64,000 nucleotides of DNA, from contig NZ_CP036282.1 of NCBI RefSeq assembly GCF_006974105.1, positions 1,550,001-1,614,000 of the forward strand, written 5' to 3'. The first letter of the stretch is position 1. Each line of letters starts with the position of its first letter. Shown here piece after piece: positions 1-8,588 of this stretch. Below the pieces are notes generated by a model, which searched no databases, was not told the origin of the DNA, and worked only from the letters and a program-made list of their open reading frames with translations. The position numbers were made by a program, and so were the translations under genes. Source of the DNA: Rhodoferax aquaticus. Its GTDB lineage: Bacteria > Pseudomonadota > Gammaproteobacteria > Burkholderiales > Burkholderiaceae_C.

Positions 1-342
1 TACAGCAGTGCACCCATCGATTCCAGTGGGCCTGACTACACCAATGCTGTGCTCAAACTCCAAACTCGCTTGAGTGCGCCAGACTTGCTGGTCTGCCTGC
101 AAACCATAGAGTTGCAAGCGGGACGTCTGAGGCCCTATCGCAATGCGCCTCGCACCTTGGACTTAGATTTGCTCTTGTACGGCGACGGGCAAGTGCATAG
201 TCCAAGCTTGGTAGTGCCGCACCCTAGGATGTGGGAACGCGCCTTTGTTCTCGTTCCACTTGCTGAAGTGGGCGCACCATGCGTCGACGCACACATGCTG
301 GCACGCGTAGCCTCGCAGCCTATCAGGCGCTTACCCCCATAG
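1..342 (+). CDS. folK: HPPK (folate synthesis), 3' part only
   Basis: 2-amino-4-hydroxy-6-hydroxymethyldihydropteridine pyrophosphokinase transfers pyrophosphate from ATP to the pterin in cytosolic folate synthesis. The reading frame is open from the first base, so the 5' part lies outside the window and about 113 C-terminal residues are visible. The family signature RTLDLDLLLYG is present; its two Asp residues bind magnesium in characterised HPPKs. It is followed by VPHPRMWERAFVLVPL, also typical of the family. The stop is at 340-342. The next gene starts 126 bp downstream, and I see no clear terminator between them. Confidence 0.9.
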   Translation, partial: YSSAPIDSSGPDYTNAVLKLQTRLSAPDLLVCLQTIELQAGRLRPYRNAPRTLDLDLLLYGDGQVHSPSLVVPHPRMWERAFVLVPLAEVGAPCVDAHMLARVASQPIRRLPP

Positions 343-468
343 GCGGAGCTTACATATGGCTGAAGATATGGCAGCTTATCGTCAAAGCAAGGGTTTTCTC
401 TAGCGCGGACCCTCCCATATTCAGACATTCTTGGCGGTCTTTAATAATTCGTTAACTGGGGTGCCGAT

Positions 469-2076
469 ATGGGCTTAGATCGTCTGAGAATGGCAACCAA
501 ACTTTGGTCTGCTATGGCCGCAATGATTGTGGTGCTGGCGCTGATTGTGGCGTTTACGTCCACTGCATCGACGCGCTCACGGGCGCAGTTTGGCCAAGCT
601 ACCAGCGATATGCTGCTACGCATCAAGGCTGCTAACCAGTGGGCTGCGCTCTCTGAAGTAAATGCTACACGCGCCTATGCTGTCGTGGTATCTACCGATC
701 CCGGTGTGAGCACTGCGTTTAAAGAAGAAATTGCAACGACTAACGCTAAGACCGAGGACTTGCAAAAGTCTATCGAAGGGATGGGATTGTCTGAACGAGA
801 TGTGGCGCAAATAGCCAAGATCGTCGAATTACGCAAAAAAATGCTGGACCTCACCGCCCAAGCGGCGCTTCTCAAAGTAACCAAGCCCACCGAACTGAAA
901 GACTTTGTCGAGCAGCAGTATCGCCCCGCTAATGCGGCGGTGCATGCTGCATTCCAAGAGTTTGTTGCGATGCAGGACGCTGCCAACCAAGCGATGCAAG
1001 CCGACTACGAAAAACGAGGTCAAGGCTTGGTCTATAAGGCGGGTGGCGCCATTGGCTTGGTAATGGCCGGTATCTTGATTGGTGCTGGTTTTTTGATTCG
1101 GTCTATCAATCGCCCTTTGTTGCAGGCCAATGCGCTTGCGGCTCAGATTGCCCAGGGTGACTTGAGTGCCAATGTGGACGAATCACGTGCGGATGAGTTT
1201 GGCGACTTGATGCGCTCGTTGGCGGTGATGAATCGGTCGTTGGGGCGCATGGTGTCGGAGGTGCGAGGCAGCACAGACAGCATTGCCACTGCCAGCGCAG
1301 AAATTGCCAGTGGCAACAACGATTTGGCACAGCGCACAGAGCAGACCTCTAGTAATTTGCAGTCCACCGCCTCCAGCATGGATGCCCTGACATCCATGGT
1401 CCAAAGCAGTGCCAACAACGCCCGTCAAGCCAGCAGCTTGGCGGCCAGCGCCACCTCGGTTGCCCAGCGCGGGGGCTCAGTAGTCGGACAGGTGGTGCAA
1501 ACCATGCAAGCCATTGATGCAAGTAGCAAAAAGATTGCAGACATCATTGGCGTGATTGACGGTATTGCCTTTCAGACCAACATCTTGGCGCTGAACGCTG
1601 CTGTAGAAGCTGCACGTGCGGGAGAGCAAGGGCGCGGGTTTGCGGTGGTGGCCAGTGAAGTCCGCAGTCTTGCCCAACGAAGTGCTGATGCTGCTAGAGA
1701 GATTAAGCTACTCATTGCCAACTCCGTGGAAAAAGTGCAGTCGGGCACCCAACTGGTGACCGATGCAGGAGCCACGATGAACGATATTGTGGAGTCGGTG
1801 CAACGCGTGGCAGACGTAATCTCTGAGATCACCAAAGCGGCGGCTGAGCAAAGCGAAGGCATTGCCGGAGTGAATCAGTCGATAGGCAGTCTTGACCAAA
1901 TGACACAGCAAAACGCCGCCCTGGTAGAGGAAAGTGCCGCCGCAGCCGAAAGCTTGCGTGAACAAGCGAGCCGCATGAAGGAGGCTGTTGCGGTCTTCGT
2001 CGTCAGTGATGCATATGATGACCCGCGGTCAAGTCGGTTGGCCCTTGCCGCACCTCCGGGTTCCCCTAACTATTGA
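469..2076 (+). CDS. Methyl-accepting chemotaxis protein
   Basis: Inner-membrane chemoreceptor of 535 aa. One membrane segment lies at about residues 12-30, followed by a periplasmic sensor of about 155 residues, probably helical (4HB-like). A second membrane segment (about 190-212) leads into a HAMP linker and a long cytoplasmic signalling coiled coil. The hairpin tip IDGIAFQTNILALNAAVEAA, at about residues 361-380, is the near-invariant CheA/CheW contact region. Gln/Glu-rich flanks suit adaptational methylation, but I see no C-terminal CheR-binding pentapeptide. The start has only a weak Shine-Dalgarno sequence; Met8 is an alternative. The next gene begins 18 bp after the stop, so the two are probably co-transcribed. 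The ligand is unknown. Confidence 0.93.
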   Translation: MGLDRLRMATKLWSAMAAMIVVLALIVAFTSTASTRSRAQFGQATSDMLLRIKAANQWAALSEVNATRAYAVVVSTDPGVSTAFKEEIATTNAKTEDLQKSIEGMGLSERDVAQIAKIVELRKKMLDLTAQAALLKVTKPTELKDFVEQQYRPANAAVHAAFQEFVAMQDAANQAMQADYEKRGQGLVYKAGGAIGLVMAGILIGAGFLIRSINRPLLQANALAAQIAQGDLSANVDESRADEFGDLMRSLAVMNRSLGRMVSEVRGSTDSIATASAEIASGNNDLAQRTEQTSSNLQSTASSMDALTSMVQSSANNARQASSLAASATSVAQRGGSVVGQVVQTMQAIDASSKKIADIIGVIDGIAFQTNILALNAAVEAARAGEQGRGFAVVASEVRSLAQRSADAAREIKLLIANSVEKVQSGTQLVTDAGATMNDIVESVQRVADVISEITKAAAEQSEGIAGVNQSIGSLDQMTQQNAALVEESAAAAESLREQASRMKEAVAVFVVSDAYDDPRSSRLALAAPPGSPNY

Positions 2077-2094
2077 CAGGCGAAGAGTAAGCCC

Positions 2095-4752
2095 TTGTTT
2101 AAGAAAACTCCATCTCTGAGTATTGCGCGGCGGATTCAGTTTCAAATAGGGCTGGTGATTGCGGTCGTTATTGCCTGCGTGACGCTTCTGGCCTACCAGA
2201 ACAGTATTCATAGCATGCGCGAAGAGGTACTGGATAGCCTCTTCTCCGCCATTACCCAGCGCTCCAACCATGACTCTGCGGCTTTTGTTGAGGCGCAGCA
2301 AAACACCTACCAGCTGCGCAATGAGTACCTCCGTAGGCTGGCTATGATGGGAGCACAAGATCCCAAAGCCGAGTTTGATGAGTGGTTTTCACGCTATCCC
2401 GATGGCCTAGTGCGGGTACGCAAAGAGCGCGATGACCACAAGCATCTACCCTCCATCTACATTCGAGAAAATGTAGCCCTAACTCCGGCGATTCGGCGTC
2501 AAGTGGTTATCGCCTTTCGTCTGCTGCGAGAGTGGGGCCCGGCGATGACGACACGCTACTACTCTGCCTACATTGACTTGCCAGGCGTGGCGCTCATCAT
2601 GTATTCGCCCTCGGTCAACTGGGGCAAAGAGGCAGACAAAACGACCAATAACTTCGACTACCCGCCCGTCAAAAACTCTTCGCCATTTAATAACCCATTG
2701 CGCCAGAACCTTTGGACGGAGGTGTATTGGGATGACAAGGCCTTGATCTACATGGTGTCTACCATTACGCCAACCGACTTTGCGGGTGAGTGGATAGGCA
2801 CTGTCTCGCAAGACTTATCAGTCGATGAACTGGTCAAGCGGACCATTGGTCAACAAATACCGGGGACCTACAACCTCTTGCTTGGTGACGATGGCAGACT
2901 GATTGCGCACCCCGACCGCATGGAGGAAATCGCCAAGGCGGGTGGCAACCTCAAGGTCAGTACTTTGAACGATCCCTTGCTCAGCAATGTCACTGAGCTC
3001 GCTATGCAAGCGGGTATGTACCCCGAAGTGCGTGAGTCTGCAGATGGGCAGTACTATCTGGGGTTGTCGCGCATCCGTGGACCCAACTGGCATTTGGTAA
3101 CCGTGTATCCCAAGGCCTTGTTGCAAACCCGAGCGTATGCCTCGGCACAAGTCATTTTGCTGGGCGGCTTGGTGGGCTTGGTAGTCCAGCTGGTTTTGCT
3201 TGCATGGATTATCCGCAGACAGGTGGCGGTTCCGCTTGGTCGTTTGAGTCAAGCGGCGGCGTCCATTGCCAAGGGGGACTTGCAAGTGGAGCTAGATGAC
3301 CGGGAAGGCCATGAACTTGGTCGTTTGGCCCGCAACTTCATACACATGGCGTCTCGCCTGCGTGAGCGTGATGAAGCGCTGACCAACCGCGCGCGCGAGT
3401 TGGAGCATGAGGTGTCTGAGCGTATTTCGTCCGAGCACCGCATGCAGCATATGGCCACGCATGATGCGCTGACTGGGCTTGCCAACCGCACCTTACTGAT
3501 GGACCGCCTGCAACAGGCCCTAGCGGCTGGCGTACGTAATCAGCAAGTCATCGCCGTGCTATTCATTGACCTCGATAACTTCAAGCAAATTAACGACACC
3601 CTGGGACACGACGCAGGAGATGAAGTGCTGCGCCATGTGGCAGGAAAGGTGTCTTTATTGCTGCGCAAGTCCGACACCTTAAGTCGTATGGGCGGTGACG
3701 AGTTTGTGCTGTTACTCCCTGCCATTGGGCGAAAGGAAGACGCAATGGTCATTGCGGAGAAAATCATCGCCTCTCTGTCAGAGGTGATTGAGGTGGGGGG
3801 GGTGAACTTCGCCATTACGCCCAGTATCGGCATAAGCTCCTTCCCCTATGACGGGGACGACGCACAAACACTCCTCAAGAATGCCGACATTGCGATGTAC
3901 CGCGCCAAAGAATATGGGCGCAATGGTTTTCAGTGCTATACGCCCGACATGGGGCAGCGAGCCAGCGAAGTGCTGCCCATGGAAGTCGCTATACGGGCGG
4001 CCTTGTCTAACCATGAGTTAGAACTTTACTTTCAGCCTAAAGTAGATGCGCGAACCCACACCATTGTCAGCGCCGAGGCTTTGCTGCGTTGGAGTCGGCC
4101 CGGGTTTGGCTTGTTGAGTCCGGGCGCGTTCATTCCTTTTGCTGAAGAGCGCGCCAATCTCATGCGCGCTATTGACACGTATGTATTGCGCAAGGCATGC
4201 ATGCATCTCGCGCGCTGGCGCAAGGCGGGTGTTCCCGTTACTTCTATCGCCCTTAATCTATCTGCGAGCCAATTTGCCCGGGCGGGCATGATTGCCGAGC
4301 TCGACGAACTATTGCTTGAGTTCGGCTTGGATGGCAGCTTGCTAACCTTGGAGGTCACAGAGGGGGTGCTGTTGGCAGAAGGGGGCGTTGCAGCAGACAA
4401 CATGCTGGCTTTGCGGCGTATGGGCGTGCAGGTCAGCATTGATGACTTTGGCACGGGCTTTTCTTCACTGTCGTATTTGCATCGTTTCCCCGTCGATGAG
4501 CTCAAAATTGACCGTTCCTTTGTTAGCAAAATCGGTAGAACGGGCAAGGACGCTGCGCTAGTCAAGGCCATTATTGGTTTGGGGCGTGATCTCAGTTTGC
4601 GCGTCGTGGCCGAGGGGGTGGAAACCACGGAGCAGGCCGAGTACCTCACAAGTAGTGGCTGCGATGTACTGCAAGGCTATCTGTTTTATTTGCCCATGTC
4701 AGAAGAACAATTTTTGGAAATGCTGGGCGCGCAGGCGTTTGCCAGCGCTTAA
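2095..4752 (+). CDS. Cache-HAMP-GGDEF-EAL cyclic-di-GMP signalling protein
   Basis: Membrane-bound c-di-GMP enzyme of 885 aa. An N-terminal membrane segment (about 15-35) is followed by a periplasmic region of about 310 residues that looks like a double-Cache sensor. Then come a second membrane segment, HAMP (about 375-425), GGDEF (about 445-610) and EAL (about 630-880). MGGDEF at about residue 531 is intact and is preceded by RKSD in the product-inhibition (RxxD) position. The EAL signature (AEALLRW), DDFGTGFSS, LKIDRSF and VVAEGVET are all present. Both cyclase and phosphodiesterase activity are therefore possible from the residues seen. The frame opens with TTG, 18 bp behind the chemoreceptor, after a GAAGAG ribosome-site-like stretch. 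The LysR gene follows after 8 bp. Confidence 0.93.
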   Translation: MFKKTPSLSIARRIQFQIGLVIAVVIACVTLLAYQNSIHSMREEVLDSLFSAITQRSNHDSAAFVEAQQNTYQLRNEYLRRLAMMGAQDPKAEFDEWFSRYPDGLVRVRKERDDHKHLPSIYIRENVALTPAIRRQVVIAFRLLREWGPAMTTRYYSAYIDLPGVALIMYSPSVNWGKEADKTTNNFDYPPVKNSSPFNNPLRQNLWTEVYWDDKALIYMVSTITPTDFAGEWIGTVSQDLSVDELVKRTIGQQIPGTYNLLLGDDGRLIAHPDRMEEIAKAGGNLKVSTLNDPLLSNVTELAMQAGMYPEVRESADGQYYLGLSRIRGPNWHLVTVYPKALLQTRAYASAQVILLGGLVGLVVQLVLLAWIIRRQVAVPLGRLSQAAASIAKGDLQVELDDREGHELGRLARNFIHMASRLRERDEALTNRARELEHEVSERISSEHRMQHMATHDALTGLANRTLLMDRLQQALAAGVRNQQVIAVLFIDLDNFKQINDTLGHDAGDEVLRHVAGKVSLLLRKSDTLSRMGGDEFVLLLPAIGRKEDAMVIAEKIIASLSEVIEVGGVNFAITPSIGISSFPYDGDDAQTLLKNADIAMYRAKEYGRNGFQCYTPDMGQRASEVLPMEVAIRAALSNHELELYFQPKVDARTHTIVSAEALLRWSRPGFGLLSPGAFIPFAEERANLMRAIDTYVLRKACMHLARWRKAGVPVTSIALNLSASQFARAGMIAELDELLLEFGLDGSLLTLEVTEGVLLAEGGVAADNMLALRRMGVQVSIDDFGTGFSSLSYLHRFPVDELKIDRSFVSKIGRTGKDAALVKAIIGLGRDLSLRVVAEGVETTEQAEYLTSSGCDVLQGYLFYLPMSEEQFLEMLGAQAFASA

Positions 4753-4760
4753 ACCACGCA

Positions 4761-5672
4761 ATGCGCCGCCTACCTCCCCTTAATGCCTTGCGCGCGTTCT
4801 CGGTTGCAGCTCAGACAGCCAGCTTTACCAAGGCAGGCGAGTTGCTCCATGTGACCCAAGGGGCTATCAGTCGGCAAGTCAAACAGTTGGAAGAGGCAGT
4901 GGGTCAACCCTTGTTTATGCGGGCCCATCAAGGTTTGGTGCTCACGCCAGTGGGTAAGGATTTGGCGGCTTCGCTAGAGGATGTGTTCGCTCAGTTGGAA
5001 AGCGCGGTTGACAGGGCTGCACAGGCGGTACAGCGCCAGCTTTTGGCGGTGAATGTACCGCCGACCTTTGCCACGCGTTGGTTGGCACCGCGCTTGTCTG
5101 ACTTCAGGGCGCGCTACCCGATGATTGACTTATCGATCACCACCGACTGGGTCCAGAAAACGCGGGACGCGCAGAATCAAGACTGCTTGGTTGTTTTCGG
5201 CAGCGAAGCGTGGCCTAAAGTTCAAACAGAACGCTTGATGGTTGAGCAGCACATCATGGTGAGCAGTCCGGTGCTGTGGCGCAATGACTTGCCGCCTTCG
5301 TTGTCCAATGCCACCCTATTGCATATCCTCAATGGAGAAGAGCGTTTACCTGTGTGGGAGCACTGGATTGCTGTGCATGGGCTAAGCCATGTGGACCCTC
5401 AGCCTGGGTTGGCCTTCAGTACTTTGGATCAAGTGATCAACGCAGCCGTCGCGGGGGCTGGAGTGGCGGTGGTGGACCAAGCCATGGTTGTTCGCGAACT
5501 GCAGTCGGGTGTTTTACGCCGGCATAGCCAGCAGCAAATGAGTGGCCCGTGTGGTTACTGGTTCATCGACGTGTCCCACAAGCCAGAGCGCCAAGCCTTG
5601 GCACGCTTGTTTCACGACTGGCTGTTGACCCAGTTTCATCGGGATCAATCCATGGCGCTACTCGCGGCCTAG
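4761..5672 (+). CDS. LysR-family transcriptional regulator (GcvA-like)
   Basis: DNA-binding regulator of 303 aa. The N-terminal winged helix-turn-helix (about residues 7-65; SFTKAGELLHVTQGAISRQVKQLE) is typical of the GcvA/TrpI branch of LysR proteins. A ligand-binding domain (about 90-295) follows. It starts 8 bp after the GGDEF-EAL gene with no strong ribosome site, so it is probably translated from the same mRNA. Its 3' end overlaps by 15 bp the 3' end of the convergent GMC oxidoreductase gene, the last gene of the large catabolic operon. It may regulate that operon, but position alone does not show this; most LysR regulators sit beside the target promoter, which here lies 9 kb away. Confidence 0.88.
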   Translation: MRRLPPLNALRAFSVAAQTASFTKAGELLHVTQGAISRQVKQLEEAVGQPLFMRAHQGLVLTPVGKDLAASLEDVFAQLESAVDRAAQAVQRQLLAVNVPPTFATRWLAPRLSDFRARYPMIDLSITTDWVQKTRDAQNQDCLVVFGSEAWPKVQTERLMVEQHIMVSSPVLWRNDLPPSLSNATLLHILNGEERLPVWEHWIAVHGLSHVDPQPGLAFSTLDQVINAAVAGAGVAVVDQAMVVRELQSGVLRRHSQQQMSGPCGYWFIDVSHKPERQALARLFHDWLLTQFHRDQSMALLAA

Positions 5673-7280
5673 TGGGGCGGCGAGGATCAAGTCTGCTGCT
5701 TTTAAGGCCACCATCATGGTCGGTGCATTGATATTGCCTGCTGTGATGTTGGGAAAGATGGACGCATCCACAACCCGCAAGCCTTGAAGTCCGTGCACGC
5801 GGAGTTCATGGTTCACCACAGCCGTGCTCGCCTCAGGTCCCATCGCGCAGGTACCGCACAAGTGGTATATCGAGCCTGACTGCTGACGGAAAAACTCCAA
5901 CATACTGTCTTCGTCCGTTACGTTTTGGGCGGGGGACATTTCTTGGACCGTGATGGCTTGCAACGCTGGCGCTTGCATGAGTTTGCGTACGAAGTGGCTT
6001 CCTTGGACGGCCTCATCGCAGTCCAATTGGGTGCTCAAGTAATTGGCGTGGATTGCAGGGGCTTCTTGGACATCCCGGGATGTGATCTCAACCCTGCCTC
6101 TGCTCGTGGGCCTACATGGATTGAATGCGATCAAAAATCCAGAGTACGGGTCCGGCTTCAGCGCTGCATTTACGTTTTGGGGAATGGAGTAGGACAAAGG
6201 GTTGAAATACAACTGCAGGTTAGGGTGCTGTACTTGCGCGCTTCCTTTGAAAAATCCGCCGGCTTGGTTGACGCTCATCGCCAAAGGCCCGCGGCGTGTG
6301 AATGCGTAGCGCAATGCAGCGCGTGCCTGTCCCCACAAGGACCCTAGCTCATCATTCAGGGTAGGGCGGTTGGCTTTGAAGTAAAACGACGCGCACAAAT
6401 GGTCTGACAAGTGTTGGCCCACCGCTGGCAAGTCGTGGACCACAGGTATGCCTAGTTTGTGCAACAAGGTGCCGTTTGCGACACCAGACAGCTGTAGCAG
6501 CGCGGGGCTGCCTATGGCACCGGCAGCGAGAATGACTTCTTTTCTGGCGTGAAAGGTTCGCTCCACGCCCTGCTGCCGCACCACTACGCCGGTGGCTCTT
6601 TTGGCGTCATCAAAGAGAATTTTTTGTGCGTGCGCATAGGTTTCCACGGTGAGATTGCTTCGACCCATTGCAGGGTGCAAATAAGCAAAGCTGCTGCTGG
6701 AGCGCATGCCCTCGCGTGTATTGGTTTCGTAGATGCCCGCGCCCTCGAATTGAGCGGCATTGAAGTCATCGCTCAGAGGTAGGCCCAATTCCGCGCATGC
6801 AGCCAAATAGTTGTCGCAGATGGGGTGCGCGTCGGGCTTCATAGGGGTAATGCCTATCGGCCCATTTGCCCCTCGGTACGCCGTTTCACCAGCCGGGTGG
6901 TTTTCTAGTTTTTTGAAGTAGGGCAAAACGTCGTGGTAGCCCCAGCCTGGGTTACCTGCTAGCGCCCAATCGTCAAAGTCTTTGGCTTGGCCACGCACAT
7001 AGATCATGGCATTGATGGAACCTGAGCCGCCCAGTACCTTGCCTCTGGGGGCATAGATTTTGCGGCCCGCAAGTTCCGCCTGCGGCTCGGTGTAGTACAT
7101 CCAGTTGGTTTTAGGGTTGAAGTAGGACTTCACATACCCAACGGGCAGCTTGAACCAAAATGAGCTGTCTTTGCCGCCCGCCTCCAAGAGCAACACACTG
7201 TGTTCGCCTGATTCACTCAGTCGGTTGGCCAAGATGCAGCCGGCAGAACCCGCCCCCACAATCACATAGTCGTAGGTCAT
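5658..7280 (-). CDS. GMC-family FAD oxidoreductase (choline-dehydrogenase-like)
   Basis: Flavoprotein of 540 aa that by family oxidises a primary or secondary alcohol to the carbonyl. The FAD dinucleotide motif VGAGSAG lies at residues 8-14. The second GMC signature region (GGSGSINAMIYVRGQ) is present. The C-terminal catalytic pair appears as His in YHLCGTCAMG (about 473) and Asn in GNINAPTMM (about 518). The frame is open further upstream, but ATG at 7280 is preferred because it overlaps the stop of the enolase-superfamily gene in an ATGA junction and places the FAD motif at the usual distance from the N-terminus. It is the last gene of the minus-strand operon. Choline, another polyol or a sugar-like alcohol are all possible; sequence similarity alone does not decide. 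Confidence 0.88.
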   Translation of the reverse strand: MTYDYVIVGAGSAGCILANRLSESGEHSVLLLEAGGKDSSFWFKLPVGYVKSYFNPKTNWMYYTEPQAELAGRKIYAPRGKVLGGSGSINAMIYVRGQAKDFDDWALAGNPGWGYHDVLPYFKKLENHPAGETAYRGANGPIGITPMKPDAHPICDNYLAACAELGLPLSDDFNAAQFEGAGIYETNTREGMRSSSSFAYLHPAMGRSNLTVETYAHAQKILFDDAKRATGVVVRQQGVERTFHARKEVILAAGAIGSPALLQLSGVANGTLLHKLGIPVVHDLPAVGQHLSDHLCASFYFKANRPTLNDELGSLWGQARAALRYAFTRRGPLAMSVNQAGGFFKGSAQVQHPNLQLYFNPLSYSIPQNVNAALKPDPYSGFLIAFNPCRPTSRGRVEITSRDVQEAPAIHANYLSTQLDCDEAVQGSHFVRKLMQAPALQAITVQEMSPAQNVTDEDSMLEFFRQQSGSIYHLCGTCAMGPEASTAVVNHELRVHGLQGLRVVDASIFPNITAGNINAPTMMVALKAADLILAAPLGRE

Positions 7281-8524
7281 AGCGGCTTTGCGTTGTTCCA
7301 ACGGTTCTTCCACGCTTCACTGGACTGCGCCCGCACGTCAAAGGGATTGGGGTCCATCAGCAAGTGCAAACGCTCGCCCGTGTAGGGGCTGTTCGCGTGG
7401 ACTACATCCATATCCAGCTCAATGCCAAGCCCAGGCTCCGTGGATGGGATGATGAAGCCTTCTTCCCAACGCAAGGGGGTTTTGACCACTTCGCTATGGA
7501 ATCCTCCCCACGTCATGATGCTTTCTTGGATCAGAAAATTAGGTGTAGCCGTAGCTAGCTGCACGCTAGCGGCAGCACCAACGGGGCCGTTGTACAAGTG
7601 CGGTGCAATTTGGACGTAATAGGCCTCCGCCATGGCGCTGATTTTCTTGGCCTCTAAAAGCCCGCCCACCCGGCCCACGTTCATTTGCAAAATGCTGGCG
7701 GCTTTGGTTTGCAACACATCCAAGAACTCGTACTTGGTGGTGAGCCGCTCGCCGGTCGCTATGGGAATACTCGTCTTGGCTGCGACCTCTGCCATCGCTT
7801 GGTTTTGGCCCGGGGGTACCGGCTCTTCAAACCACAGAGGGTCGTATTTTTCAAGGCGTTTGGCCAAGCGTATGGCCGATGCGGGCGTCATCTGGCCGTG
7901 CGTTCCAAACAGCAAATCGCATTGGTTGCCTACGGCCTCGCGGATCTTGCGGCAAAAGGTTTCGCACTGGTCCATCAGCTCCAAGGACAAATGGTGGCCG
8001 CCGTAGACGGTGTAAGGCCCCGCTGGGTCAAACTTCAAGGCCGTAAAGCCTTGCTTGACAAACTCTGCCGCACAGTTGGCAGCCAAGTCAGGGTCGTCGT
8101 AGTCAAATTGACCCGCCGCATTGCGCGGGTACAAATAGGTGTACGAGCGCAGGCGCTCATGGACTCTGCCTCCTAGCAACTGGTACACCGGCTGGCCTGC
8201 CGCTTTACCCATGATGTCCCAGCAGGCCATTTCTAGCCCACTCACAATGCCCATCATGGTGAGGTCAGGGCGCTGGGTGAACCCACTGGAATACGCCGCA
8301 CGGAAAAAGCGCTCAATATGGTGGGGGTCATGGTCCAGCAGGCAGCGGGTGAACACGTCCTCAATCGCCAGTTCCATCACGCGTGGGTGAAAGGTGGACG
8401 CATAGACCTCTCCAACCCCTTCAATACCACAGGCTGTTTTGATCTTGACGAAGATCCAATACATACCGCCCAAGTGCGGTGGCGGTACTGCGACCACGTG
8501 GGTTTCTAAGGAGACAACTTTCAT
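7277..8524 (-). CDS. Enolase-superfamily (mandelate racemase/galactonate dehydratase-like) protein
   Basis: Protein of 415 aa with an N-terminal capping domain (about 1-125) and a C-terminal TIM barrel. Its catalytic scaffold aligns with E. coli galactonate dehydratase: Glu233 (WFEEP), Glu259 (TGER) and His309 (APHLYNGP) have spacings of 26 and 50 residues, the same as that enzyme's Glu209, Glu235 and His285. The position 26 residues before Glu233, where the first metal-binding Asp belongs, is Gly207 in FGTHGQ, while the neighbouring catalytic-type His (His209) is kept. Lys164 in ALKFDP sits at the end of the second barrel strand. The family abstracts a proton alpha to a carboxylate; dehydration of an acid sugar is the simplest guess. 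The stop overlaps the GMC start (ATGA). Confidence 0.85.
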   Translation of the reverse strand: MKVVSLETHVVAVPPPHLGGMYWIFVKIKTACGIEGVGEVYASTFHPRVMELAIEDVFTRCLLDHDPHHIERFFRAAYSSGFTQRPDLTMMGIVSGLEMACWDIMGKAAGQPVYQLLGGRVHERLRSYTYLYPRNAAGQFDYDDPDLAANCAAEFVKQGFTALKFDPAGPYTVYGGHHLSLELMDQCETFCRKIREAVGNQCDLLFGTHGQMTPASAIRLAKRLEKYDPLWFEEPVPPGQNQAMAEVAAKTSIPIATGERLTTKYEFLDVLQTKAASILQMNVGRVGGLLEAKKISAMAEAYYVQIAPHLYNGPVGAAASVQLATATPNFLIQESIMTWGGFHSEVVKTPLRWEEGFIIPSTEPGLGIELDMDVVHANSPYTGERLHLLMDPNPFDVRAQSSEAWKNRWNNAKPL

Positions 8525-8588
8525 AGCATCGAGTCGGTAGGTGTTTTGGGTTTCTGCACAAGCAAATGGATATGTGGCCGTTGGTACC

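Noticed and set aside
463..470. GCCGATAT resembling the -10 of flagellar sigma-28 promoters, ahead of the chemoreceptor
   Set aside because: It overlaps the start codon itself and no TAAA-type -35 lies at the right distance. It would only work if translation began at Met8.
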